From assembly GCA_018340805.1 (NCBI GenBank), contig JACMZG010000008.1, positions 21,236,760 to 21,300,759 of the forward strand: a stretch of DNA of 64,000 nucleotides. Reading direction: 5' to 3'. The notes below the pieces were generated by a model that saw nothing but the letters and a program-made list of their open reading frames with translations, had not been told where the DNA came from and ran no database searches. The position numbers and the translations under genes were made by a program. Shown piece by piece: positions 23,336 through 34,887 of the stretch; the first letter of the stretch is position 1; each line of letters opens with the position of its first letter. The stretch comes from Microvelia longipes (Eukaryota; Arthropoda; Insecta; Hemiptera; Veliidae).

Positions 23336-24110
23336 CTATTATATTCTTTGGAATCGAATCGGATTTATCGATTAATCAACTATCGAATCAAGTATGAATT
23401 GTCACCATTTTAACGTTTAATAACTAAAAGCGCATCAAAACCAGCATTATAAAAGTTTGACGAGTACATTTCTGAGAAGTAAATAAAAACCTCTTCATAA
23501 AAACCACAAAAAGGTATCAATGTAACAAATATAAAAAGTTGACATAAATGGTAATTTTTTTTCCTTTAAATGTTATGATTTTAATGGTCATTCAAAATAA
23601 TTGCAACATTCTCAGTTATTTGAAACTGCACATTTGTTATTGTGCAAGTTCTTGATGGTATTGTACGTCTGTGTAATCAGTGATTGTAATTTTTTTATAG
23701 TAATATCTTAATAATGCCAGTTATTTGAGTCGTTAGTTACTAAATGAGAAAGGCTCAACTAATGATGAGTTAATATAACATTTAATAAATATTATACAGA
23801 TGTTAGTGGTTCTCAGCTCTCTTAATATTCTAATTATCAATCCAACCAGACTATTCCCAAGATTTGTGTTGAACACTGACGGATAAAGAAGACGCATTTG
23901 TAGAAAAAGTGCTAGAGACAAAGATTGAGAGAGAGAAAGCCAATTCTCGAGTCAAAATAATTGAGTAAAGACGTGAAGTCTCTTAAAAATGTGCCATTTG
24001 TTTTTTTTTTATTTTTCAAATTGCTCTCGAACAATTTGCCAAAAAATGAAAGATGAATAAAAAAGCATTTTCCAATTTTAAACACTAGGCTTAGAAACTT
24101 CCTTTTTACT
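23336..24110. other. AT-rich sequence, no gene seen
   Basis: Minus-strand frames at 23.73-24.23 kb are Phe/Lys-rich translations of homopolymer runs and the adjacent hairpin; none is supported as a gene. Confidence 0.5.
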
Positions 24111-24164
24111 CTTTTGTAAAAATAATGCAGCGATGCTTGCATCGCTGTATTATTTTTACAAAAG
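24111..24164. repeat. 26-bp near-perfect inverted repeat with a 2-base spacer
   Basis: The left arm 24111-24136 (CTTTTGTAAAAATAATGCAG then CGATGC) and right arm 24139-24164 match at 25 of 26 positions, with only TT between them. It could extrude as a cruciform. No terminal-repeat element is evident around it. Confidence 0.9.
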
Positions 24165-26070
24165 AAAAAAAACGCATTCTTCTTCTTTTTTTTAACGCAT
24201 TCTGCAGGTTTTAATTTGCCGTAAACCAAATTGAACGCTTATCAGACGTTACAATTCTGATAAACATTATGGCCGTAGTTTGAGGAATAAAATAGGAATT
24301 TACCGAGGTAACAATTTAGCTGTGTAACGTCACATTGTCGATAGGTAAACACATAATGAAGTAAAAACAAGGTTAGATAACAAACTTGATGAACCAAGGA
24401 CAATTAATAAAATAAGAACAATTTTATATCTTTTGAGGGCAATTGTTAATATCTACTTTACATCCTTAATAATTTTAACAACCATGTAGCCGTGAAACGG
24501 CAAAAGTGCGAAGCGCCAAGGCCAAGGAAAACTTTTTTTGGTGGTTTGCGATAGTTCCGTAGTTCTTTACTATCGGTGACAATAAAAGAGTTTTTATACT
24601 GATGCTGGTGAAGTTACTCAAATGTCCACTAGGTGTGTACTAATAGTTTACTACACTATAATTTTCTTTGTTCAAATTAATTTTGTTTTAACGAAGTTTT
24701 GTTATGTTCCGAATTAATCATTTGGCATTTTTTTAACGATGCGATCGGAAGTGTACCCAAATTTTTTTACTCGGTGTTTACTCTGTCTCTCTTCGCTCGA
24801 CATTAAATATAGTCGCCACGGTAAGAAAAGATCTTCTTCGCAGTCTTGTAATATACTGTTAGTTTCTAGTTAGGTTACAATGGTTGCTTTTGGTCTCCAG
24901 TTAACTTCACAACCTACTATCAGTAGTGCTCCTAAAATATGTATAGCATTATTTAAAAGAACTGGTATTAAGCTCTAAATTCTTCCTATGAATAAAAAAC
25001 GTCTTGTTCCTGTCTGCAAGTACACGCGCTTAATGTTCGACTTAGCTGAGTTTTAAAATTTAAATTTGTGCTTTATCATACTCAAGGCACTAACCGTGAA
25101 TCAGTTCCCCTTAGAATTTCCTTCAATTTATTTTCTTTCCGACCTTGTTTTTTTATTTCTTTTCAAGATGTTCTTTGTCATTTTTTGGAGGCACTTCTAT
25201 TTAACAGCTTCCCATTATTCCATAAATAATTGTTATATGAGATTGTAATATAGAATAAAAACTGGATCAAAGTAAATGGAAGAGTATTTAGGTGTTATTG
25301 ATCAAGTAGAGTCTATTATTGGTGAATGACAATTACACCCTTGAATAAAGTATCCTTACAAGGTTTTTAAACGTTTCTTGTTATGTCATATATTAGTTAA
25401 GTGAAAAAGTAAACAAACATATTCTTAGTGTGAGTAGAATCAGAAAAGAAATGATTCTTGGTTTTATACTAAGCAATCGCTCATTTCAAAAAAAGTCTTT
25501 CAAGCTGTGGAATTTGATTGAAGAGGTTTAGAGAATCATAAAAAGACTCCAAATCGTAATTAATGACTATCAGAATAACGTATCAAAGTGTCTGAGTCTG
25601 TATTTACGTGCTTTTTGGCAAGAAATGTTGCCGGTTTTAATGAAAATTGAAATCCTTTGGAAAGAGATTCTAGCGTTAAGGGAGTAAACGATGAAAGAAG
25701 ATTTTGCTATAGACTCAGCTGTGTAACTAAAGCCTTAATGAACGTTGATTGAGTCTAGTGAATGTTTATAGATGGGCTGTTAAAAAGAATATGATCCTTT
25801 GAGATTAATGATAGATTCCGCTCTTGTTACGGATATATAATTTAGTAGAGTCTATAAAATGTAGCCTAGCATGATTAAGGAGGAATGAGAATCACTCGTT
25901 AAATCATTTCACCTTTTATGGTAAAAAAGCTAACGGTGATCAAAGTTTGGAGCTAGCTAAAGCCCTGTCATTGCAGGCTGACTAAATTAGTCCTCTTCCT
26001 ACTTACACCGAGATCCTTGCGTAGCGTACATTTTAAACTAATATATTTCATATCAATATGAATATATATT
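24165..26070. other. AT-rich sequence, no gene seen
   Basis: About 1.9 kb without recognisable domains or arrays. The word GTGCGAAGCGCCAAGGCCAA near 24508 is a locally GC-rich patch without context. Confidence 0.45.
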
Positions 26071-26127
26071 CAGAGCGTCTCCCTATAGTAAAAAGTTAAT
26101 TTTTCTTACTTCTAGGGAGACGCTCTG
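26071..26127. repeat. 15-bp inverted repeat at the edge of a minisatellite
   Basis: CAGAGCGTCTCCCTA (26071-26085) and its exact complement (26113-26127) flank an AT-rich spacer of 27 bases. The right arm abuts the first unit of the 41-bp array. Confidence 0.85.
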
Positions 26128-26490
26128 CCATTGTGACTAACCCTTTACCGATGTAACAAGGTCCTCTATCATTGTGACTAACCCTTTACCGCTTTAACTA
26201 GGTCCTGTGCCATTGTGACTAACCCTTTACCCCTGTAACTAGGTCCTGTGCCATTGTGACTAACCCTTTACCACTGTAACTAGGATATCTGCCATTGTGA
26301 CTAACCCTGTACCGCTGTAATTAGGTCCTCTACCATTATGACTAACCCTTTACCGCTGTAACAAGGTCCTCTACCATTATGACTAACCCTTTACCGCTGT
26401 AACTAGGATCTCTGCCATTGTGAGTAACCCTTTACCGCTGTAACTAGATCCTGTGCCATTGTGATTAGCCCCTCTAGCACTGTGACTAAA
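26128..26490. repeat. 41-bp minisatellite, about nine copies
   Basis: The unit is CCATTGTGACTAACCCTTTA then CCGCTGTAACTAGGTCCTGTG. The word ATTGTGAC recurs at 26130, 26171, 26212 and 26253 and so on at 41-bp spacing. Copies vary slightly (ACAAGG/ACTAGG, CTCTAC/CTGTGC). No reading frame is preserved. Confidence 0.95.
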
Positions 26491-27344
26491 CCCTTTGTTT
26501 TTCAGTAAAAATAATCTATTTCTAATGGGTTTTATAATAAAAATCAGATTAGATAACAAGCTAGATGATTCAAGGTCTCACGTAAAAACAAATATTATGT
26601 CTCTTATACATATATTTGATTTTTTTAAATTTTCTATCTAGGTAATTTTTCCCTCAATTCCCATTAATTGATTTTAGTAACTAAATATAAATTTTTCTAA
26701 CCTAAGGGATTATAAATAATAATTACTTAATTTTTACTTTTAGATCCATAACATTTAATAATGTAAAAAGTCTTACAAATGTTTAAAGTAAAGTCAGGAC
26801 TTTTAAAGTTTAAATGCATTTGATTAAATTAAGTCGACCTTGCTTTAAATGAATGTTAGCACAAAAGTAGTAAGTCTCTCAACTTAAATTTAAAGCCAAA
26901 CGTTGTATTCGTGGCTTCTGTCTTTCGATTAACTGATACTAATAGTATCTGTGATCTTGTATTTGCAACTTGTAGAAAACAACAATATGCGCAGATAAAT
27001 GTAGAAGCACATAATTAGAAGGGAAACGTTTAGAGGATAAAATATAGTTTGCGAAATTATTCTCAGTGAGATGCAGTGAACAATGGGATAGTTTTGTGTA
27101 CATGCATGCCGTGCGGATACTTTACAGTGTTTCATCAGAACGGTATACTTGTGTTGTTGTCCACCCGGTAAGTTGTATCGTTAGGAAATATAAAGTAACC
27201 CCGGCGAGCTAACCCTTACCCAATAAGGTCTTGTATATAGATGACTTCGTTGTATAGAGTAAAACTTTTATACTTCGATTAAAATCCATCCGCAATAGCA
27301 TAGCATACATCTTATTAAGTCATAATCTTGCTTTATAATTTTCC
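26491..27344. other. AT-rich sequence, no gene seen
   Basis: The 68-codon minus-strand frame at 26.93-27.13 kb has no recognisable motif. Confidence 0.45.
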
Positions 27345-27500
27345 TTCCCTACCTCTAAATGTATAGGGAAAGAAAAGGGGAAATGTTAAGTTTATCCTAA
27401 AAATCCCAAACCGTGATTCTTTCTACCGTATTTACCCGTTTCAGTCACTTTTATGATGTTTTAAGTAATTTTTATCATGCCATCTGATGTTTTACATAAC
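27345..27500 (+). repeat. Dispersed repeat W, copy 3 (partial)
   Basis: CTTCCCTACCTCTAAATGTA, then AAAATCCCAAA and TTTACCCGTTTCAGTCACTT match the order of words in the other copies. The 3' part is missing; it stops near the left end of the hAT-type element. Confidence 0.6.
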
Positions 27501-27518
27501 ATCCGCAGTAACACTGTT

Positions 27519-28231
27519 CAGGAGCGGATTGGCTAGTGAGAGTGAGGACGGAAGCCCTCTTTGGGCTCTTAGCCAAAAATTATCATTTAGAAAAATAAAT
27601 AAGGAAAATTAAAAAAAAATAACATATTAAATATTTTTAAGCTTATAATATATAAATATATTTTTATAATTATGTAACATAATCATATCACTAGAGTTCA
27701 TTCAGAAAAATGTTGGTAGTACTTAAAAATATTCTTAATTTGTTATTTTTAACTAAACTAATGTGTTTAAGGTCCCTATTTATTTTATTTGTACTTTTAA
27801 TGGCCTCATACGAAAGACTAGACCCAAAAAGGATCCTAAGATACTTAATCAGGGCCCTAAAGCAGTACAAAGTGATTTAGTTTATTTAAGTTTAAGTTAA
27901 GTTTATTTTATACTTACTTATTTATTTTATTTACGTTAATTTATTTTAATTCATTTAAATAAAATATCATGATTTGAGTTCATTTTATTAAATAATAAAA
28001 TTCAATTAAATCATGTTTGCTATAATCATTAATACTACTCTTGTTAAAAGTTAACCCCTCTATTCGGGAAACAATATAGAACTCCCCCCTCCCTGTATTA
28101 GTGTGGAAACCCAAATTGGTTTGGGTATTTGGTTAAGTTGAATCCCCTCCCCCCTCCTCCCACTTGAGATTAAGGTTTAGGCTCTTTTAGGCGTAACCCT
28201 CCTTGGGCCTTTTTGGCTCAATCCGCCACTG
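27519..28231. mobile_element. hAT-type non-autonomous element (about 713 bp)
   Basis: The left end CAGGAGCGGATTGGC and the reverse-complemented right end CAGTGGCGGATTGAGCC are inverted repeats of the CAGnGGCGGAT kind common in hAT elements. The flanking 8-mers ACACTGTT (27511-27518) and ACTCTGTG (28232-28239) agree at 6 of 8 positions, fitting an old 8-bp duplication. The interior is AT-rich with no transposase frame. Confidence 0.75.
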
Positions 28232-28704
28232 ACTCTGTGTTCTCGCTATTGGGTTAAAACTAGATACAGACTTAAGATGTACTTGCGCTTTCTGGAAGAT
28301 AATATTTTTATATAACGTTAACTATTCTTCTTTTTGTCTTACATGCTATTTTAATCAATTATTTAATCAATGTTGTCTAGACACAGGTTAAATTTACATC
28401 TGCCCATATACTTCATGAATATCCAGCTAGTCTGTAATCCGACGCGAAGATAGCATCTTGTTTAAGCGCTTCTTAACTTCGTGATACTGAAGCCGGTAGA
28501 TTAGGATAAAATTGGGGCAAGGAAAAGTAAAATTGCTAAAAAGATTTGATAAAAACCTTTTTAATTTTAAAAAAGCAATTCACTCTTTTTTCGCTTTCAA
28601 GGAAGTTGTATCGTAAAAATGACGATTGTCATTGTTTAAGCTATATTTGTAAGCTATGAATAAAAATAGTGTACATCTTTGGAGTTATATATATGCTCAT
28701 CAAT
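28232..28704. other. Sequence without recognised features
   Basis: No gene, array or paired ends recognised. Confidence 0.45.
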
Positions 28705-29560
28705 ATCAATAAACTGTGTAGGCTTCAGCGGTTATTTTCATCAAAATTCAGAGCTCCTGGTGCTGACCGTTTCAACGTAATTATGAATCATTTACTCAAA
28801 GTTTAATTGATTTTAACTACTAGTTCTTTAGGCACTGATGATGACTTTAGTTGGTTGAAAACCGGATATGCTTTGTTTTAAATAAATCTTAACAACAGTG
28901 GAGAGACCTATCGTATTGTTCTGATTATGATGAGCTCGTAATTTATTTTGTATTTAATGTGCTGTTCAAAGTACTCTCTCAACACAAATGTGATATTGTT
29001 GCCGACATTTAATCAAAGTTTAATCTACACTTTAATTAGCTTCCTCTCTGGGAGGTATTTTCAGGGATGCAGGACATCATAGACACTCTATGTTCTACAA
29101 AACTGGAACTGTATACATGGCGTCATGTTTTACTTGTCATGTCTCTAATTATCCAGCAAGGCTATTTCCATGGCAACAATATCTCATGTGTGTTAAGAGA
29201 GTACTTTGAACAGCACATTAAATACAAAATAAATGAGGAGTTCATCATAATTAGAATAATAAAAATAGGTCTCTTCACTGATGTTAATATCTATTTAAAA
29301 TAAAGCATATCCGGCTTTCAACCAACTAAAGTCATCAGCAGTGCCTAAAGAACTAGTAATTAAAAACAAATTACAAAATTCATAAATCTAAAACTAAATT
29401 AAAAATAACAATACCACAACAAAAATAAAAAACGCATAAAACGCATCTTTTTATAAATTTTGTTTGTTAGGCACTAATGATGACCTTTAGTTGGTTGAAA
29501 ACTTGTAATGCTTTGTTCTAAATAAATATTAAAATCAGTGGAGAAACTTATTACTTTGAT
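28705..29560. repeat. Foldback repeat related to the 32.8-kb composite element
   Basis: Arms at about 28808-28998 and 29160-29359 are inverted copies of each other over roughly 190 bp (ACTAGTTCTTTAGGCACTG at both outer ends, GTGCTGTTCAAAGTACTCTC toward the centre). A third, direct copy of the outer arm segment lies at about 29465-29555. The centre (29040-29105) carries GGGAGGTATTTTCAGGGATG then CAGGACATCATAGA, and the left flank GTAGGCTTCAGCGGTTATTT; both are shared with the foldback at 32.8-33.1 kb. The 78-codon plus frame inside is a by-product. Confidence 0.75.
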
Positions 29561-31184
29561 AATTGATACAGTTAAATGATCTATACTTATTAATTATTTT
29601 GATTATATTTTTGATCAACTCATTAATTTTTAGCTCATTTTAAACTGTATTTGTTGCCAATCTGTAATCTTATAAACCATATGAGCTACTTGTAATGCAA
29701 GCATACTCAGATTTTGTCATCATACAAAGAACACGTAATGACAATCATACACGCTTCACACATTCCTCAACTGACCAGGTTTGTTTTCAAAATTTCGAAA
29801 AAAAGGCAATTAGCTACTCTTTTAAAAATAATCGTAAAACAAGTCTTATTTCTTGATTGCAGTATTTCAAAGAATTTATTGAAAACTTGACATTTTTTAT
29901 AACTTTATAAAGTAGATCATTTATTACTTAATATTGAAGTTGATTATAAATATTTAAACTTAAAAAAAGATCTTATTAAGTTGCATGATTTAGGAGTAAG
30001 AATTATAAGATGCAGGTGTTATGTCACGGTAAAATAATAGGTCTTGATGGGCTTAACTAGTTCTTTTTTTCATGAAAACACCCAACGGCGGTGAACGGCC
30101 AATATTGGCAATATCTTAAAGAATAAAGTTTTCGAATAACGAAGACAGGTTGGAAGAAATATTAGGTATCCCAGGGATTGCCTAGCCGAAAAAACGATAA
30201 AACCCTCCCGGGTTCACGATCCTTCTGTCGCAAGGACCGATCCATCAAACGATCATTTGCACTCGGCTTCACAATGGTGGAATTATCTGGATGACTACAT
30301 TGTTAGATGGATTTGAAGATTTTTATTTATGTTTTAATAACCGGTCATAAAATACAAATAATAATAAAAGTTTTACAGATAGGAATGATGATTAGAGGTG
30401 ATGAAATCTGAATGAAGTCGTTAGTTCTGTATATTTGTTTCAAGTCTCTTTCTTATCGTTTGTATCTAGTATTTATAACGTTTTCTAATTTATACTGTAG
30501 CTATAATAATAATAATAATATGATATAGGAAAACTAATAAACCTATAAACTGTGTTTATGATAAAGTGTTGAAACATACAAAAATCTATCTTAAGGACTA
30601 GGTATATTTTCTAACAGTATAGTGCAAACACATACTTATCCCTTTCTTATATACCTACGCTATAAAGGAGGGAATGTAAAAATAATATTTATCGTAATAA
30701 AACCGCTTACGGGGTTCCTCGAAAGCTTATTATAAGAAGAATCTGGTGATTCATGCATTATAAATAGGAAAAGATACTCCATGGTGATTTTCAAAGGACA
30801 CCCATCCAATTACTGACCTTATTTGATGTTGCTTAGCTCAACCAGTGACTGAAATTAGCTTACTTTATCGCGATAAGATAACTTATTTCAGTTCTATCAT
30901 CCTGAGAGTGGTGAAAGTGTTGACTGAGGAGGGAAGAGTCACATTTTACACGTTTTGACTGTAATTTATAAACTGTAATGTTGTAAATTGGAGTCCGGCT
31001 CTAATTTGAGCGGTACGTGTGTACTAAATTTTAAAGCGATTGATTAAATACCATGCTCTTGTCCTGATTTTTTAAAATAAAATTCTACTGTGATACAATT
31101 AAAACTGATAGCAACTACTAAGTAACTTGCAATAAGGATAAGGAACTTACTTGTTCCTGCCATCCGAAAAAATTCAAATTTTTA
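29561..31184. other. Sequence without recognised gene
   Basis: Mostly AT-rich. A locally GC-richer patch at 30160-30310 contains GGGTTCACGATCC, loosely like a tRNA B box, but no matching A box or tRNA fold was found. Confidence 0.45.
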
Positions 31185-31390
31185 CTTTTCCTCATTTATA
31201 CCGTAGGTATATAGAAAAAATATTGTATATTGAAAAATATCCGAAACTGGGATGAAACCGGAATTATCCGTTTCAGGTGTTTTAAGGCATCCTGAGTGGT
31301 TTTCGCAAAGTTGTCTGTGTGTGTGTGTGATTGATTTAACACGCATATAGCTATGTATAAGACTATTATATGTGCTAAGTTTCATCTTAT
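31185..31390 (+). repeat. Dispersed repeat W, copy 4
   Basis: Contains GTAGGTATATAGAAAAAATA, AATATCCGAAACTGGGATGA, AATTATCCGTTTCAGG and the G/T-rich 3' block TTGTCTGTGTGTGTG followed by ACACGCATATAGC, in the same order as the copies at 9.1 and 17.8 kb. Confidence 0.7.
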
Positions 31391-31622
31391 CATCAGCATT
31401 AGTTCAATTTTTAATAAATGACTTGTGTAAAAAAAATAAGAAATGAAATGATATTTGTTACAAGTCTATATTATTAACTAATAATAAATAAGAACACTTA
31501 ATTTCGTTTTGATACGACAAGAATATCCATGCTTTTTGTTGGATCATAAAAACTAACAACCATTGAGCGTGTCAGTGCTGTATGGGTGACTGCTGAGAAT
31601 GCTGCGGATGCATTTACTATCT

Positions 31623-31727
31623 GAAGACGAGTGAAGCGAGTCCAAAAGCATGTTGCAGTTTACATTTGGCGAACTGTAATTCTGAGGACGAAAAGTCCCG
31701 AGGTACCCCGTACCCGATTTTTTAAAT
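31623..31727 (+). repeat. Dispersed repeat ending in GTACCCCGTACCCGATTTTTT (copy 2)
   Basis: GACGAGTGAAGCGAGTCCAA, then CTGAGGACGAAAAGTCCCGA and GGTACCCCGTACCCGATTTT in the order seen on the minus strand at 3.3-3.4 kb. It reuses the GAGCGAAGCGAG-like word of the 82-bp satellite. Confidence 0.7.
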
Positions 31728-32639
31728 TTAATTTATTAATAGGGTTCAGCGGTATAATAAATATTTATTTATGACGCCATACTCAGATAGTATTACTAGA
31801 GCTGAAGGTTTAGGTCACGCTATGATAACTCACAGACATATTGGTTAAAACCCACTCATGAAACGGATTATTAAGGTGGCATTTAGGTTTGGCAATTTCG
31901 GCGCAAAATAGGATAACTTTTTGTAAGTCCTACGGTAGATATTAGTGATAAGTAATAAAAGCTCCCTTTAATATTTATCACTGCTTGTCTATTGCACTGT
32001 TTATCTATAACACGTTTAGGTAATATTTTTATATTCGTATAATCTCTCTCATATTCGTATAAATTTCTTTGTCATTCAATATTTCTTTAGCATACGCCTT
32101 ATAATTATAATTGACGACTCACAGGATTAAATTGTGGCATTGTTGCGTAGATGAGTTCTCACAGAACGCGTATGAGTCTCACGACCATTAATCGCAATAC
32201 ACATTACGAGTTATTGCAAAAATACGCAAAGCCTAACACTTGATAGCCCTTGCGTGATTATAAGATATAATGTTATGACCATGATAAACCGGCACAAGAA
32301 CGCTTCTAAAACTTTGCATTGCTCCTAATTATAAATAATATGTGAAGACACTCTTCGTTTATCATCGAGATTCCGAGTATTGCCGATGTCATAATAATCA
32401 GTTCTCATCATTTATTTGTGTGTACGAAAGGAAAAATATTTCAGATGCTACAACATTCAACCCTTGAAAACAGGAATCCGTTTCATTGAAAAATTATTTT
32501 TGGAAAAATGGGACCCTTTATGATTTTAAATGATTTTCAATTTCGATGTGATTAAACTGATTTTTAGGACCGAATTTAATTAAAAATTAATTCTTTAAAA
32601 CCCTACAGGTTGATTAAAATCTGAATTTTAGGTTTCTGC
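31728..32639. other. AT-rich sequence, no gene seen
   Basis: No motif-bearing frame. The last 60 bases before the minisatellite already contain degenerate pieces of its unit. Confidence 0.45.
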
Positions 32640-32784
32640 TAATTATTTAGAACCTTATTTGATTATAAACTGATTATTTAGAACCTTATTTGATTATAAA
32701 ATGATTATTTAGGACCTTATTTGATAATAAACTAATTATTCAGGACCTTATTTGATTATAAACTGATTATTTAGGACCTTAACA
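32640..32784. repeat. 31-bp minisatellite, left block
   Basis: About 4.5 copies of ATTATTTAGGACCTTATTTG then ATTATAAACTG. The same unit resumes after the composite element at 34888, so the array is split by that element. Confidence 0.9.
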
Positions 32785-32898
32785 GTTAATATTCAAATCG
32801 ATTTAATAAAACGGAATAATTGACAATAACTTTCCTAATAAACTGCGTAGGCTTCCGCGGTTATTGTCATGAATATTTAGGTCATCCGGTGGTGATAA

Positions 32899-33106
32899 CG
32901 TCAATGTAGATGAAGAATCCGACGTTTCGCTTCCACTATGGGAGGCATCTTCAGGGATGTAGGACATCATGGATAGAAACACAATGCTCTACAAAACTAA
33001 ACTGTTCAGTTTTGTAGAGCATTGTGTTTCTATCCATGATGTCCTACATCCCTGAAGATATCTCCCAGATAGAAGCGAAACGTCAGATTCTTCATCTACA
33101 TTGACG
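32899..33106. repeat. Long foldback (about 104-bp arms) inside the composite repeat
   Basis: The left arm starts CGTCAATGTAGATGAAGAAT and the right arm ends in its complement CATTGACG; the centre is at about 33004 (ACTAAACTGTTCAGTTTTG). The arms carry few mismatches (for example GCATC versus ATATC). Partial copies of the foldback lie at 45466-45600 (left arm deleted) and 45905-46060. Confidence 0.85.
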
Positions 33107-34134
33107 CGGTGTGATCATACATCACAGAACTCTCCTGGACCCTTATCAGTTTCTTCCCTATGTCCACTCTCTCACCTGTATTATTATGTTGCCTCCCACC
33201 ACTGTCCAGTGACATCTTCCCAACAATTTCACTCAGTCTTGTCTTGGCCTTCATCTATTTCTTTATATTCGTTATATTTTTATTAATACAAATCAAAATG
33301 GCTTGGCTTGGTCTAGGTGAGCATCATCCACTTTCAAAAAATGTAACAGCGGTCAACACCGGAAGACCTAAATCTTCAATAAATTTCTCATAAATTTATT
33401 TAACACCATGACAAATCACGATCACTTAAACAAAAATCAATTTCTTTTATAACCTTTATTTGGCTGATTTCATAAAATATGTAGGGATAACGTCCTAAAT
33501 GGTATTTCTAACAAATAGAATCTCTGTAATTAATATTTGGAAGTTCATATTTACTAAGTCCATCATACTAACAAACATTTTAAGATGGTTTATGTTTACC
33601 AATAAAAACTTATTTAATTATTTCTAGATTCAATACAAACTTAAAACATTCTTGTATTTACAAACAATCTCATAAGCTTATTTTTCCATTGACAATGGAA
33701 AAATTGTCATCAACTGATAAATGTCAGCATAATTATTAATTATAATAGCATAGTTTTCTATGAGATCACGGACCTCCTAGAATCTTTCCACGGACCCCCA
33801 GAGATACGCTGACCACACTTGCGTCACCCTGCCTTATAGAGCCCTTAAGGAGACCCAAAGGTTTCCATAAGGAATAGGTTGGGTTAAGGTAAGGAAAATG
33901 TATTTAAATAAGGAGCTTAGACTCATCTTAACGCCGCTAATGACGACCTTACAGGTTAAAAACTATTTTTGTTGTTTATATATAATTATCTGGTGTAATT
34001 ATAAGTTTATAATTATTTTATAATATTTATAATTATAAATTATAAGTTTATTAACATCTAAGTATTTATCCGATAGGTATTTAATTTTTTATATAAATAT
34101 TAAATTTAATAATTTAAAATTTAATTCTAACTTA

Positions 34135-34887
34135 CATCAATGATTTATATTTTATTCCAAGGTTCTTGGGCGAAAAAATAGGTTTTGCTGATGATACTTG
34201 TCTGTTGATTTCATCAAGGACAGCTGGGAAGAATTGATTATCAAAGTAGAACAACAGCTGACCCTTGTCAGTAAATGGCTATACACAAACCTATGATTTC
34301 ACCCATAAAACTATTTTATATGGTTTTTTGGGCTAACACCCAAAAAACAAAATTTATCACTATCAAAAAAGAGGCAACCAAAAGATGTAACTAAAATTAA
34401 AATCCATGATTGTAAGTGCATTAGAAATAACGAAACACTAATCTGTGACTGTACGCCTATAGACCAAGTGACATCAATGAAATACCTGGGAGTTACTATT
34501 GACCGAACTATTGACATGGAAAAAACACATACTTAACATTAGGAATAAAATTAGAAAGTTCTTATACTATTTTAGAACACTTAATGACAAGTAAGAAAAG
34601 TTAATGAAAACAATATACCATGCTTTAATAGAATCCATTCTGAGTTACGGAATGATTGGGTGGGGTTCAGCAAACCCAACACATTTGTAAACGTTAGAAA
34701 TGATTAAACAAAAGCAGTTAATGTGTACACTTGCAAACAAAAGCAGTTATTAAAACTATTTTCAAGAAGCCGCGACTATATTCTACTGAACAATTATTTA
34801 TAGATTTTCCTGTGCTCACAGTCAAACAGGTATTTACAAAGAAAGTACTATTAAAATACTTTAATCAAACCAAAGATTATATTTATC
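34135..34887 (+). pseudogene. LINE reverse-transcriptase fragment, copy 1
   Basis: Reads YINDLYFIPRFL, then IGFADDTCLLISS (catalytic motif C, both Asp present), later MKYLGVTID and, after frameshifts, ESILSYGMIGWGSANP and TEQLFIDFPVLTVKQVF. This is the C-terminal half of a jockey/CR1-group reverse transcriptase. Stops and frameshifts make it non-functional. It ends abruptly in minisatellite at 34887, before the FN.LP..I signature that the second copy keeps. Confidence 0.8.

Larger units (their letters stand above)
32785..34887 (+). mobile_element. Composite foldback plus LINE repeat, copy 1
   Basis: It begins with AACAGTTAATATTCAAATCG, exactly as copy 2 does at 45357. Next come a long foldback (32899-33106), a block with CACCTGTATTATTATGTTGC, a block of about 750 bp shared with 46.35-47.05 kb, and a LINE reverse-transcriptase fragment. 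Homology to copy 2 stops at about 34887, inside the reverse-transcriptase frame, where minisatellite sequence takes over. A 5'-truncated LINE would keep its 3' end; this copy has instead lost it, so insertion by target-primed reverse transcription alone does not explain it. Confidence 0.75.

Noticed and set aside
29067..29303. 78-codon plus-strand frame
   Set aside because: It lies across the core and right arm of a foldback repeat and has no protein features.
30185..30250. Possible tRNA or SINE head around GGGTTCACGATCC
   Set aside because: No A box at a suitable distance and no cloverleaf could be drawn.
33040..33106. Possible hammerhead ribozyme in the foldback (CTGAAGA ... hairpin ... 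GAAA, followed by CGTC ... GACG), also near 28838 (CTGATGA ... GAAA)
   Set aside because: The core words are there, but the base pair and cleavage-site positions expected after the third stem (U then a non-G base) are not met, and the helices are not conserved between copies. An Infernal search with hammerhead models would settle it.
33101..33393. Open frames in the block with CACCTGTATTATTATGTTGC, also at 45.6-46.3 kb
   Set aside because: The frames differ between copies (shifts and stops) and begin inside the foldback; they look like chance openings in repeat DNA, although a degraded C-terminus of a retroelement protein cannot be excluded.
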